Shown: piece by piece, positions 1 to 8,292 of the stretch
Layout: the number at the start of each line of letters is the position of its first letter
Position numbering within the stretch: the stretch's first letter is position 1
Assembly (NCBI RefSeq): GCF_034479615.1
Contig: NZ_CP140255.1
Coordinates: 1,240,001-1,304,000, forward strand
Length of the DNA stretch: 64,000 bases
Direction of reading: 5' to 3'
DNA from: Vreelandella neptunia
GTDB lineage: Bacteria > Pseudomonadota > Gammaproteobacteria > Pseudomonadales > Halomonadaceae
Notes under the pieces: generated by a model
The model's input: the letters and a program-made list of their open reading frames with translations, nothing else
Database searches by the model: none
What the model was told of the DNA's origin: nothing
Program-made: the position numbers and the translations under genes

Positions 1-1
1 G

Positions 2-166
2 ATCGCCGCTGGAGCGGATTTAGTCCAGCTCTATTCAGGCTTGATCTACCAAGGCCCGAAGCTGGTGGGGGAGTGCGCCAGAGCGTTAAAGGATTTAGCT
101 GCTGGAACGCCAGCCGCTGGAACGCCAGCCGCTGGAACGCCAGCCGATAAAAAGCCCACCGATTAA
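2..166 (+). CDS. pyrD: Dihydroorotate dehydrogenase (quinone), C-terminal end only
   Basis: This is the 3' end of a gene that begins upstream of the window; 54 codons and the stop are visible. The peptide [19 protein letters not shown] is the conserved FMN-phosphate-binding end of class 2 dihydroorotate dehydrogenase, which oxidises dihydroorotate to orotate with ubiquinone at the inner membrane in pyrimidine synthesis. After the conserved end the protein has an unusual tail made of three identical AAGTP units encoded by a perfect 15-bp tandem repeat, then DKKPTD. A pyrD, rmf, rlmL neighbourhood also occurs in enterobacteria, which supports the call. Family assignment is firm; the tail has no known role. 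Confidence 0.9.
   Translation: MAAGADLVQLYSGLIYQGPKLVGECARALKDLAAGTPAAGTPAAGTPADKKPTD
101..145 (+). repeat. Three perfect 15-bp tandem repeats inside pyrD
   Basis: The unit gctggaacgccagcc occurs three times without change and in frame, adding AGTPA-type residues to the PyrD C-terminus. A length that is a multiple of three keeps the frame whatever the copy number, so it may vary between strains. Confidence 0.9.
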
Positions 167-174
167 AGTGGGCT
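147..174 (-). terminator. Probable rho-independent terminator of rmf
   Basis: On the minus strand a 7-bp stem (agcccac/gtgggct) with an 8-nt loop is followed by a TTTTTA run. It lies about 40 bases after the rmf stop and overlaps the end of pyrD, so the two genes converge on it. On the plus strand there is no T-run, so it is best read as the rmf terminator. Confidence 0.7.
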
Positions 175-215
175 CACTTGAAACCTTCGTTCAGACGTAA
201 AGAAAAAATAAAACG

Positions 216-425
216 TTAAGTCATGACCATGGGGTTTTTATGGATACCGGAGATGCCGGTCATCCCATCCCACTGGTCGCCGCGACCTTCACGCCAACCG
301 CTCATCCAGTATTCGCGTAAATTGATATCTTGACTGGGACAGTCATCACGAGAACGACCCGATACACCCGCTTTGTAGCCGTGGACATAAGCCCGCTGGA
401 AGCGATCACGTTTTTGCCGTTTCAT
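216..425 (-). CDS. rmf: Ribosome modulation factor
   Basis: This 69-residue protein has the RMF signature: MKRQKRDRFQRAYVHGY at the start, then GVSGRSRDDCP and WMSGWREGRGD. RMF binds the 30S subunit in stationary phase or stress and helps form inactive 100S ribosome dimers. The protein is somewhat longer than the 55-residue E. coli protein because of a short C-terminal extension (GISGIHKNPMVMT). The ATG is preceded by an agaggtt Shine-Dalgarno sequence. It is transcribed away from rlmL and toward pyrD and is probably monocistronic. Confidence 0.93.
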   Translation of the reverse strand: MKRQKRDRFQRAYVHGYKAGVSGRSRDDCPSQDINLREYWMSGWREGRGDQWDGMTGISGIHKNPMVMT

Positions 426-426
426 T

Positions 427-775
427 GGCTAACCTCTTTTCACGAAAGCCTTTGATAAGAAATAGGATATTGTCGAATCTATTCACAAAACATGTCCGAA
501 AATATCCATTATTCCGAGAGCTTGCTTCAAGAGCGAGTCGCCGCCTCAACTCCAATGTCTAGCACTCACGAGCTGAACGGGTCGAGTGGCGATCTCATTC
601 AAATCATAGGCCGAGTCTTAAATCTCGACCCTGACAGGTAACGCATGCGTTTTTCAGTAGCTACTCTCTTATTGTTAGACCATGATGGGGTCATCTGTCG
701 ACTATCAATTTGTCATAAAACGTAAACTCATTTGTTATATACAGGAATTCCGCGCCTTTCGGCGCCGCTATTATC
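427..775. other. Intergenic region between rmf and rlmL
   Basis: About 350 bases separate the divergent rmf and rlmL genes and must carry both promoters. No convincing gene is seen. A 49-codon open frame from 492 to 641 lacks a ribosome-binding site and recognisable motifs. A short GC-rich inverted repeat (gcgcc tttc ggcgc, around 750-764) lies just before the rlmL start. Confidence 0.5.
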
Positions 776-3007
776 ATGATCGAGTCGAACCAAACTGCTC
801 CGCTAAATTTGCTTGCCACCTGCCCCAAAGGCATTGAAGGCCTGCTCCACGATGAACTAGTGGCACTGGGCGCCACGCCGGGTAAAACCACGGTGGCCGG
901 TGTGTATTTCACCGCCAGCCAAGCCATCGCCTACCGGGTATGCCTATGGTCGCGATTGGCCAACCGGGTCATTTTGACTCTGGTACGCGAGTCGATGATC
1001 GACACCGCCGATCAGGTGCGCGATGTGGTTGCCCGCATTGCCTGGACTAAACACTTGGCGACTGGCAATACGCTGGCGGTCGATTTTCACGGGCGCAGCG
1101 AACAGATTCGCCATACCCGCTTTGGTGCGCAAACCGTTAAGGACGGCGTAGTCGATGCACTCCAGTTGGCGGGGCAGGAACGCCCCAATGTGGATACCAA
1201 AACACCGCATTTGCGCATCTATGCCCACTTGCACCGTATGAACTTAACTATTGGGCTGGATCTCTCTGGTGAGAGCCTGCACCGCCGCGGCTACCGCCGG
1301 GATGTAGGCCATGCGCCGCTAAAAGAGAATTTGGCCGCCGCGCTGTTGGTGCGCGCGGGTTGGCCCGAGCGCTTAAAAGCGGGAGAGCCGTTGATTGACC
1401 CGCTGTGCGGTGCCGGCACGCTACTGATCGAAGCTGCCATGATGGCCGCCGACCAGGCACCGAACCTCAACCGGGAACGGTTCGGCTTTCACGGCTGGGC
1501 AGGGCACGATGACGAAGCATGGCGGGAACAGAAGCGTGAAGCCGAAGCGCGCGCTTCGATTGGTCGCAAGCGCTGCAAGGCCCAGCTATTAGGCTTCGAC
1601 CAGAGCCCCGCGGCGCTCTCTGCGGCGAAAGCCAATGCCATGCGGGCGGGCATCCCGGCATTGATTGATCTGCATGGGCAGAGCCTTGCCCAGCTTACCC
1701 GCCCCGAAACGCTCACCGCCGAACGTGGCCTGCTGATCACCAATCCTCCTTACGGCGAGCGCCTGGGGGAGCTGCCTGAGCTGGTGCGTCTATACGCCCA
1801 GCTGGGTGAGAAAGCCAAAGCGCTATTCCCTGGCTGGACGCTGGCGGTGTTTACCGGCAACCCTGATCTCGGCCACCGGTTGGGGATGCGTGCGCACAAA
1901 CAGTACGCGCTTAAAAACGGTGCCTTGGATGCCAAGCTACTGCTCATGGAGATTGGTGACGCCGAGCACCTACCGACCGTTAGCGATACAAAGCCGGTTA
2001 AGAGCGAGAGCGGTGCAGTGGCGCCGCCTAGTGAAGAGGTTAGCGAAGAGCAAACGGCTCATAAAAACCAAGACAATGCGCAGATGTTTGCCAATCGACT
2101 GATTAAAAATCAGAAGCGTTTGAAGAAGTGGCTAAAGCAGAGCGGCGAAACCAGCTATCGCGTGTATGACGCCGATATGCCCGAGTACGCGTTGGCGGTG
2201 GATCGTTACGGTGACCGCGTACACGTGCAAGAGTACGCGGCGCCCAGTTCGATCAATCCAGCTCAAGCGCAGAAACGCTTGTACGATGCTTTGGAAGTCA
2301 TGCCCGAGGCGCTTAACGTTGACGCCAGCAAGATCTATATCAAGCGTCGCGAGCGCCAAACTGGCAGCGCCCAGTACCAGAAGCGCGCTGCCAGCGGTGA
2401 ACGTTTTGAGGTGCAGGAAGGCACAGCTCGGCTTTGGGTGAACCTGCGTGACTACCTGGATACCGGTCTGTTTCTAGACCACCGCCCGGTACGACGCATG
2501 TTGGGCGAAATGGCCAGCGATAAACGCTTTTTGAACCTGTTCTGTTATACCGCTACGGCAACGGTGCAGGCCGCCTTAGGCGGCGCCTGCGACAGCGTGA
2601 GCGTGGATATGTCCAATACCTACCTGGAGTGGGCCAAGGACAACTTTGCGCTGAATAAGCTTGATACACGGCTGCATCGCGTGGTTCGCGACGACTGTTT
2701 CCGCTGGCTGGAAACCGCCAACGCCGAGTTCGACCTGATCTTTATGGATCCGCCGACGTTCTCTAACTCGAAGAAAATGCGCGACACCCTCGACGTGCAG
2801 CGCGATCATCCACGGCTTGTGGAGCTCGCCATGGCGCGCTTGGCACCCGGTGGAACCTTGGTGTTTTCTAATAACCAGCGGCGCTTTAAACTGGATGAAT
2901 CACTCAGCGAGCGCTACGCGGTAGAGGATATCACCGGGCGCAGTTTCGACCCCGATTTCCAGCGGCGTACGAACCTGCACCATGTGTTTTTACTCAGGCA
3001 TAAATAA
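776..3007 (+). CDS. rlmL: Bifunctional 23S rRNA methyltransferase RlmKL (m2G2445 and m7G2069)
   Basis: The 743-residue protein has two fused SAM-dependent methyltransferases. The N-terminal half has a THUMP-type RNA-binding region (about residues 45-160), a SAM loop DPLCGAGT (208-215) and the catalytic NPPYGER motif (323-329), as in RlmL, which makes N2-methylguanosine 2445. The C-terminal half has a second Rossmann domain with FMDPPTFSNSK near residue 658, as in RlmK, which makes N7-methylguanosine 2069. The linker (about 395-430) is low in conservation and rich in Glu and Ser. Length matches the fused gammaproteobacterial enzyme of about 700 residues. The ATG follows the GC-rich hairpin rather than a strong ribosome-binding site. 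Confidence 0.96.
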   Translation: MIESNQTAPLNLLATCPKGIEGLLHDELVALGATPGKTTVAGVYFTASQAIAYRVCLWSRLANRVILTLVRESMIDTADQVRDVVARIAWTKHLATGNTLAVDFHGRSEQIRHTRFGAQTVKDGVVDALQLAGQERPNVDTKTPHLRIYAHLHRMNLTIGLDLSGESLHRRGYRRDVGHAPLKENLAAALLVRAGWPERLKAGEPLIDPLCGAGTLLIEAAMMAADQAPNLNRERFGFHGWAGHDDEAWREQKREAEARASIGRKRCKAQLLGFDQSPAALSAAKANAMRAGIPALIDLHGQSLAQLTRPETLTAERGLLITNPPYGERLGELPELVRLYAQLGEKAKALFPGWTLAVFTGNPDLGHRLGMRAHKQYALKNGALDAKLLLMEIGDAEHLPTVSDTKPVKSESGAVAPPSEEVSEEQTAHKNQDNAQMFANRLIKNQKRLKKWLKQSGETSYRVYDADMPEYALAVDRYGDRVHVQEYAAPSSINPAQAQKRLYDALEVMPEALNVDASKIYIKRRERQTGSAQYQKRAASGERFEVQEGTARLWVNLRDYLDTGLFLDHRPVRRMLGEMASDKRFLNLFCYTATATVQAALGGACDSVSVDMSNTYLEWAKDNFALNKLDTRLHRVVRDDCFRWLETANAEFDLIFMDPPTFSNSKKMRDTLDVQRDHPRLVELAMARLAPGGTLVFSNNQRRFKLDESLSERYAVEDITGRSFDPDFQRRTNLHHVFLLRHK

Positions 3008-3014
3008 TGGATTG

Positions 3015-4498
3015 ATGCGGCAGGCACCCTATAGTCTCATTAGGCCAAGAGCCAAACATTCGCGAGCTAAAGCTCCCTCCCACAAGGGCTGAAACTCGGC
3101 AGATAATCATTGTGGGAAGCCGCTGTAGTGTTGGTCTGGCACTTCGGCGAAGGGTGCGTCTCTTGGTCTCATCAGGATCAAGACTGTTGTGGGAGGGCGC
3201 TTCAGCGCGCGAAGGGTGCCGCAGGCACCCCTTAGCCTCATCAGGCAGGAGGCTAAAGCATTCGCGAGCTAAAGCTCCCTCCCACAAGGGCTGAAACTCG
3301 GCAGATAATCATTGTGGGAAGCCGCTGTAGTGTTGGTCTGGCACTTCGGCGAAGGGTGCGTCTCTTGGTCTCATCAAGATCAAGACTGTTGTGGGAGGGC
3401 GCTTCAGCGCGCGAAGGGTGCCGCAGGCACCCCATAGTCTCATTAGGCCAAGAGCCAAACATTCGCGAGCTAAAGCTCCCTCCCACAAGGACTGAAACTC
3501 GGCAGATAATCATTGTGGGAAGCCGCTGTAGTGTTGGTCTGGCACTTCGGCGAAGGGTGCGTCTCTTGGTCTCACCAGGATCAAGACTGTTGTGGGAGGG
3601 CGCTTCAGCGCGCGAAGGGGGCAGCAGGCACCCCTTAGCCTCATCAGGCTAGGAGGCTTAAGCATTCGCGAGCTAAAGCTCCCTCCCACAAGGGCTGAAA
3701 CTCAGCAGATAATCATTGTGGGAAGCCGCTGTAGTGTTGGTCTGGCACTTCGGTGAAGGGTGCGTCTCTTGGTCTCATCAGGATCAAGACTGTTGTGGGA
3801 GGGCGCTTCAGCGCGCGAAGGGTGCCGCAGGCACCCCTTAGCCTCATCAGGCAGGAGGCTAAAGCATTCGCGAGCTAAAGCTCCCTCCCACAAGGGCTGA
3901 AACTCGGCAGATAATCATTGTGGGGAGCCGCTGTAGAGTTGGTCTGGCACTTCGGCGAAGGGTGCTTCTCTTGGTCTCATCAGGATCAAGACTGTTGTGG
4001 GAGGGCGCTTCAGCGCGCGAAGGGGGCAGCAGGCACCCCTTAGCCTCATCAGGCTAGGAGGCTTAAGCATTCGCGAGCTAAAGCTCCCTCCCACAAGGGC
4101 TGAAACTCAGCAGATAATCATTGTGGGAAGCCGCTGTAGTGTTGGTCTGGCACTTCGGTGAAGGGTGCGTCTCTTGGTCTCATCAGGATCAAGACTGTTG
4201 TGGGAGGGCGCTTCAGCGCGCGAAGGGGGCAGCAGGCACCCCTTAGCCTCATCAGGCTAGGAGGCTTAAGCATTCGCGAGCTAAAGCTCCCTCCCACAAG
4301 GGCTGAAACTCGGCAGATAATCATTGTGGGAAGCCGCTGTAGTGTTGGTCTGGCACTTCGGCGAAGGGTGCGTCTCTTGGTCTCATCAAGATCAAGACTG
4401 TTGTGGGAGGGCGCTTCAGCGCGCGAAGGGTGCCGCAGGCACCCCATAGTCTCATTAGGCCAAGAGCCAAACATTCGCGAGCTAAAGCTCCCTCCCAC
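3015..4498. repeat. REP array A: seven tandem units of about 202 bp
   Basis: A landmark (tgtgggaagccgctgtag) recurs at 3111, 3313, 3514, 3717, 3919, 4122 and 4325, a period of 201-203 bp. Each unit contains REP-like palindromes in opposite orientation: gtgggagggcgcttcagcgc and the inverse, gcgagctaaagctccctccc, plus a third diverged copy. This is a BIME-like arrangement. Units differ by a few point changes that are shared between non-adjacent copies, such as the caccccatagtctcattagg variant at both ends, which suggests local amplification and conversion. Open frames inside it are artefacts of the repeat. It fills the space between rlmL and the glutaredoxin-like gene. Confidence 0.95.
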
Positions 4499-4574
4499 TG
4501 GGGCAACCATCAGGCTGGCAGCGTTAATTCCACTCTGAGTGACGAGAAACCAGAGTTCAGGAGAGAGTTTAAGC

Positions 4575-4910
4575 ATGATTCAGCTATCGCTTTACACAAC
4601 CATGGGCTGTCACCTATGCAGCCAGTTAGAAGCACTGGTGGCCGCACTAGCGAATCAAGAGGTGTGGCTGCACCACATCGAGATTAGCGACGACGACGCC
4701 CTGGTTAAGCGCTATGGCGTGAGAATACCGGTGATTGTGGATAGTGAAGGCAATGAGCTGGATCGTGGCTTTGAGCTTGAGCGATTAAGCACTTGGTTGC
4801 GCGAGCGCGGCTGGCTGGATGAGGCAGCGCTGGCAGCGTTTACAGCACTGCCAGACACCGCGCCGCCTAAAGGCGCCCATCAGCGTGATGGCCGACGTTT
4901 TTTAGGTTAA
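4575..4910 (+). CDS. Glutaredoxin-like protein, DUF836 family
   Basis: This 111-residue thioredoxin-fold protein begins IQLSLYTTMGCHLCSQLEAL, with a CxxC motif (CHLC) in the glutaredoxin position, a cis-Pro region GVRIPVIVD, and an end typical of the DUF836 family. The family is thought to act in thiol-disulfide exchange, but the substrate is not known. The ATG at 4575 is chosen because caggagagag lies 8-15 bases upstream; an in-frame start at 4539 would run back toward the repeat array. A C-terminal extension (TAPPKGAHQRDGRRFLG) goes beyond the domain. It stands alone between array A and a convergent gene. Confidence 0.85.
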   Translation: MIQLSLYTTMGCHLCSQLEALVAALANQEVWLHHIEISDDDALVKRYGVRIPVIVDSEGNELDRGFELERLSTWLRERGWLDEAALAAFTALPDTAPPKGAHQRDGRRFLG

Positions 4911-4966
4911 CCAAATACATGGCTAATAAACGCAGGATGAACAGTGCATGTCTGAACGCGAGCGGC

Positions 4967-5248
4967 TCACATTGCATCCAGCAACGATAGCTGGCGCATA
5001 GCTTCTTGGCCTTCGGGGGTATGGTCGGCCACTTCCAGTACCTTGCGAAAGCCTCGTGAGGACTGGATCGTGGCCTCGTCCTCCAGCCACATATGGGCTT
5101 GATCCAGCGTATCGGCTAGCTGATGTTTCAGGCCGCCAAACTGAGTGCCGATTTGGCCCCAGGCGCGACTGAAAATCCAGTCACCAAACATATCCTGGTG
5201 AATATGAACCAACACATAGTCATGGTTGGTTTCCCAGCGTACGATCAC
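4967..5248 (-). CDS. Small WGR-like domain protein
   Basis: The 93-residue protein resembles a stand-alone WGR domain: aromatic beta strands YVLVHIHQDMFGDW are followed by FSRAWGQIGTQFGG, where the WGR triad appears as WGQ. WGR domains in eukaryotic PARPs contact DNA and nucleotides, while bacterial single-domain versions are mostly uncharacterised. The GTG start at 5248 is supported by aaggag seven bases upstream. It converges with the glutaredoxin-like gene and diverges from pdxB with about 100 bases between. Domain assignment is by eye; cellular role unknown. Confidence 0.6.
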   Translation of the reverse strand: MIVRWETNHDYVLVHIHQDMFGDWIFSRAWGQIGTQFGGLKHQLADTLDQAHMWLEDEATIQSSRGFRKVLEVADHTPEGQEAMRQLSLLDAM

Positions 5249-5346
5249 AACACTCTCCTTACTTAGCCTTTAAAAGATAGCCTTTAAACACGCCTGCCCA
5301 TCAAGCCGTCGCGGGCGTATTGTAAAGCTCGGATACCCAAACGCCT

Positions 5347-6510
5347 ATGAAACTTGTCATCGACGCCAATATCCCCGCTGCCGAGCATTGTTTCGGCCAT
5401 TTCGGTTCGCTCACCCGCGTGCCAGGGCGGGAGATAAACGCCGCCCACCTGCAGGATGCCGATGCACTCATCGTGCGCTCCATTACCCAGGTCAACGATA
5501 AACTGCTTGCCGATAGCGCCGTGCGCTTTGTGGGTACTTGCACCATCGGCACGGATCATATCGATCAGGCAGCGCTTGCCCAGCGCGACATCGCCTTCGC
5601 CAGCGCGCCAGGCTGCAATGCCGAAGCGGTGGTTGATTATGTGTTGAGCAGCCTGCTGACTCTGGCGGAACGCGATGGCTGGGCACTTAGCGAACGCACT
5701 GTGGGTATTGTGGGGGTGGGCAATGTGGGTAGCCGACTGCAGGCGCGACTAGCCGCCATGGGCGTGTCAACGCTGGCCTGTGATCCGCCCAGGGAAGAAG
5801 AGGGGGCAGGGGGAGGCTTTCACTCCTTAGACGCCCTGATCGAGCGCTGTGATGTGCTATGCCTGCATACACCGCTTACCCAAGCAGGTCCTCACGCGAC
5901 TTACCAGCTCCTCAATGCCCAGCGCATCGAGGAGCTTGCCCCCGGTTGTGTGCTGCTCAATGCGGGACGGGGCGACTGCGTGGATGGTTTAGCGCTACGC
6001 AGCCGCATAGCAGGCAAGGGCGATATCAGTGCCATACTGGATGTTTGGGAGGAGGAGCCCGACATCGATGCTGGCTTGCGTGATCTTGTCTCCTTGGCAA
6101 CGCCGCATATTGCCGGACACAGCTTGGACGGCAAGCTACGTGGTACCTGGATGATTCAGCAGGCGCTGGCTCACCACTGCGGTCAGCCAAGCTATCTCAC
6201 ATTTGCCGATATTTGCCCACCGCCCGCGCTGACGTCGCTGCATTTGCAGCACGCACTACCCCCGGAAGACGCCCTGCGGCTCTGCATGAGAGCGGTGTAT
6301 GACGTACGCCGCGACCACGATGCGCTTCAGCGCCAAACGCAGCATCACGGTATGCGCAAAGGCTTTGATGACTGCCGAGCCAACTACCCGCTGCGGCGAG
6401 AATTCGCCACGCTCAACGTGAAACTGTCAGGGGAAGCGATAGCGCTGGAAGGCGTATTGCGTGGTGCAGGATTTAGTGTCAATGGCCGCTTTGATGAGAA
6501 CAAGCACTAA
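5347..6510 (+). CDS. pdxB: 4-phosphoerythronate dehydrogenase
   Basis: This 387-residue NAD-dependent D-2-hydroxyacid dehydrogenase catalyses the second step of the DXP-dependent pyridoxal 5'-phosphate route. The start MKLVIDANIPAAEHCFG aligns with E. coli PdxB. The Rossmann loop GIVGVGNVGSRL, the catalytic Arg in NAGRGDCVDG, the Glu in WEEEPDID and the His in ATPHIAGHSLDGK are all present. The C-terminal region after about residue 285 corresponds to the PdxB dimerisation domain (DUF3410), which separates it from other family members. Monocistronic as far as seen. Confidence 0.95.
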   Translation: MKLVIDANIPAAEHCFGHFGSLTRVPGREINAAHLQDADALIVRSITQVNDKLLADSAVRFVGTCTIGTDHIDQAALAQRDIAFASAPGCNAEAVVDYVLSSLLTLAERDGWALSERTVGIVGVGNVGSRLQARLAAMGVSTLACDPPREEEGAGGGFHSLDALIERCDVLCLHTPLTQAGPHATYQLLNAQRIEELAPGCVLLNAGRGDCVDGLALRSRIAGKGDISAILDVWEEEPDIDAGLRDLVSLATPHIAGHSLDGKLRGTWMIQQALAHHCGQPSYLTFADICPPPALTSLHLQHALPPEDALRLCMRAVYDVRRDHDALQRQTQHHGMRKGFDDCRANYPLRREFATLNVKLSGEAIALEGVLRGAGFSVNGRFDENKH

Positions 6511-6599
6511 ATAATGCTGCTACTGATAAATTGCTCGCTGGGCTTTTAATTTACTAGCGAACTAGGCATAGCAACTCTCTGGCTAAATCTTAATGTTTG

Positions 6600-6614
6600 T
6601 ACGGCAAAGCCGTA
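6600..6614. promoter_or_regulatory. Inverted repeat, candidate operator of the HigBA-type module
   Basis: The sequence tacggc-aaa-gccgta is a perfect 6-bp inverted repeat ending ten bases before the toxin start codon. HigA-type antitoxins repress their own promoters through such palindromes, so this is the likely operator. Binding is inferred. Confidence 0.55.
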
Positions 6615-6624
6615 TATTTAAGTG

Positions 6625-6936
6625 ATGCTGTTTATCGAAACCTCTACCTTCACCAAGCTATTACCGAGCTACCTTACGGATGAGGAATATCGTGGGCTGC
6701 AAGCGTATCTATTGCAGAAACCGGATGCGGGCGACCTCATAAAAGGGTCGGGTGGTGTGCGTAAGGTACGTTGGGCATCAGAAGGTTCTGGAAAGAGCGG
6801 TGATATTAGAGCTATCTACTACTGAAAGAAGTCTGACCACGAAATATGGATGCTTACGCTGTACAGCAAATCGGAGCGCGCCAGTATTTCTGGTCATATG
6901 CTCAAGCAGATCGCGGAGGCCATCAAAAATGATTGA
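6625..6936 (+). pseudogene. RelE/HigB-type toxin interrupted by an in-frame TGA
   Basis: The reading frame encodes a RelE/HigB superfamily toxin: MLFIETSTFTKLLPSYL, then LIKGSGGVRKVRWA, then GDIRAIYY. It then meets TGA at 6823-6825 and continues in the same frame as KKSDHEIWMLTLYSKSE to a second TGA at 6934. Related toxins have Trp after the YY pair, so a single TGG-to-TGA change explains it. The full product would be 103 residues; the truncated one is 66 and lacks the C-terminal strand. The antitoxin start overlaps the final stop by 8 bases. The toxin is probably inactive unless the stop is read through. Confidence 0.85.
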
Positions 6937-7216
6937 TAGAAATCTTGGGGCAGAGATTCTCGACGGTATTAATGAAATTAAGCAGTTCAAGAAAGGCAAC
7001 GTGGCTCTGCGAACTAATCAGTTAGCAGAGCCCTCACCGCCAAAAATGATTCGGCAAAAACTGAAACTGACACAATCAGCATTTGCAGGTCTTATGGGAG
7101 TAAGCATACGTACTCTTCAAGACTGGGAGCAAGGTCGAAGAGAGCCACAGGGCCCGGCGGTTGCCCTTTTACGTATAGCTGAGCAACATCCGGAAGTCTT
7201 TGAACAACTTCACTGA
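6929..7216 (+). CDS. HigA-type antitoxin, XRE-family DNA-binding protein
   Basis: The 95-residue protein has a C-terminal helix-turn-helix of the Cro/CI type: IRQKLKLTQSAFAGLMGVS followed by IRTLQDWEQGRREPQGPA. The N-terminal third (MIDRNLGAEILDGINEIKQF) is the usual toxin-binding arm. It would neutralise the upstream RelE/HigB toxin and repress the operon, probably at the palindrome at 6600. The ATG at 6929 overlaps the toxin's last stop by 8 bases, indicating coupled translation. It is intact although the toxin is broken. Confidence 0.85.
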   Translation: MIDRNLGAEILDGINEIKQFKKGNVALRTNQLAEPSPPKMIRQKLKLTQSAFAGLMGVSIRTLQDWEQGRREPQGPAVALLRIAEQHPEVFEQLH

Positions 7217-7245
7217 GCAAAGAGAAATTGTACTGTGGAAAACAG

Positions 7246-7269
7246 TAAGGCCCGCATCTGCGGGCCTTA
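7246..7269. terminator. Bidirectional terminator hairpin between the antitoxin and htpX genes
   Basis: A perfect 10-bp stem, taaggcccgc and gcgggcctta, with a 4-nt loop (atct) lies between two convergent genes. T-runs are short on both sides, so efficiency is uncertain. Confidence 0.65.
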
Positions 7270-7291
7270 AACGTATGGCACTGCTAAAAAA

Positions 7292-8197
7292 TTACTGGCG
7301 ATAAGCGGCTTCTTTCAGCGCCCGGATGCGCTCATCCAGCGGCGGGTGGCTGGCAAATAGCTTTTCCACCAGCGAGCGTGTTTGGCCTTTGGTGATGGCC
7401 ATGGCGCGCAGCGTATCCGGCATTTGATCCGGCATTTCGGTTTCGGTTTTCAAGCGTGCCAGTGCACTCACCATGGCGTTGGTGCCCGCCAAGCGCGCAC
7501 CTGCTTCGTCGGCGCGGTATTCGCGGTAGCGCGAGAACCAGGCGACGATAGCCGAGGCTAAAATACCAAACACAATTTCAGCGACCATCACCACCGCGAA
7601 GTAGCCCATAAAGCCCAGTCCGCCTTCGCCATCGCTGCGGCTGCGCAGGAAGTTATCGACTAGATGTGCCACTACCCGGGCAAAGAACATCACAAAGGTG
7701 TTCACCACGCCCTGGATCAGCGCCAGTGTCACCATATCGCCGTTAGCGACGTGTCCAATTTCGTGAGCCAGAACCGCGCGCACTTCTTCCGGGCGCATGC
7801 GGTTGAGTAGGCCTGCTGAAACGGCCACCAGCGCATCGTCTTTGTTCCAGCCGGTGGCAAAAGCATTGGACTGTTGGGCCGGAAATATACCCACTTCTGG
7901 GGTTTTGATGCCTGCTTCACGGGAGAGCTCAGCAACCGTGTCCAGCAACCACCGTTCAGTGGAGTTGGAGGGTGTTTCGATAATCACCGTGCCGGTGCTG
8001 CGCTTGGCCATCCACTTGGAGATAAACAGCGAGACGATGGAGCCCGCCATGCCGAAAATAAAGCAGAAAATCAGCAGGCTGGTGAAGTTGATGCCCTGGC
8101 CGCGCAGATAGCCCTCTACGCCTAGCAGGCGCAGGGTAATACTGGCGACCAGCAAGACCGCTATATTGGTGCCTAAAAACAGCAGAATTCGCATCAT
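7292..8197 (-). CDS. htpX: Membrane zinc metalloprotease HtpX
   Basis: The 301-residue inner-membrane M48 protease degrades misfolded membrane proteins alongside FtsH. Two N-terminal membrane segments (about 4-25 and 38-60) precede the catalytic site HEIGH (His145, Glu146, His149). Two more hydrophobic segments follow (about 155-180 and 195-220), and the later zinc ligand lies in the EYRADEAGA region. Length is typical (E. coli 293). Two ATG codons are adjacent (8197 and 8194); the first is kept. It lies downstream of alaA on the same strand, separated by about 95 bases. Confidence 0.96.
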   Translation of the reverse strand: MMRILLFLGTNIAVLLVASITLRLLGVEGYLRGQGINFTSLLIFCFIFGMAGSIVSLFISKWMAKRSTGTVIIETPSNSTERWLLDTVAELSREAGIKTPEVGIFPAQQSNAFATGWNKDDALVAVSAGLLNRMRPEEVRAVLAHEIGHVANGDMVTLALIQGVVNTFVMFFARVVAHLVDNFLRSRSDGEGGLGFMGYFAVVMVAEIVFGILASAIVAWFSRYREYRADEAGARLAGTNAMVSALARLKTETEMPDQMPDTLRAMAITKGQTRSLVEKLFASHPPLDERIRALKEAAYRQ

Positions 8198-8292
8198 GGT
8201 GCAGGTTCTCCCCTAAAGTTCATCGAAGCATTACTAGATTAATGGCTTAGATACGTGCTGTTCATGGCAGTTTCAAGTCATGGCTACAAAAG

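Noticed and set aside
492..641. 49-codon frame upstream of rlmL
   Set aside because: No ribosome-binding site, no recognisable motif, and it occupies the rmf/rlmL promoter region.
3015..4498. CRISPR array
   Set aside because: The repeats are about 202 bp long with internal palindromes and no unique spacers, and no cas gene is nearby; they are REP/BIME-type units.
3112..4576. Open frames in the REP arrays (also in arrays B to E)
   Set aside because: They repeat the same peptide with each unit, on both strands, and have no ribosome-binding sites; they are by-products of the repeats.
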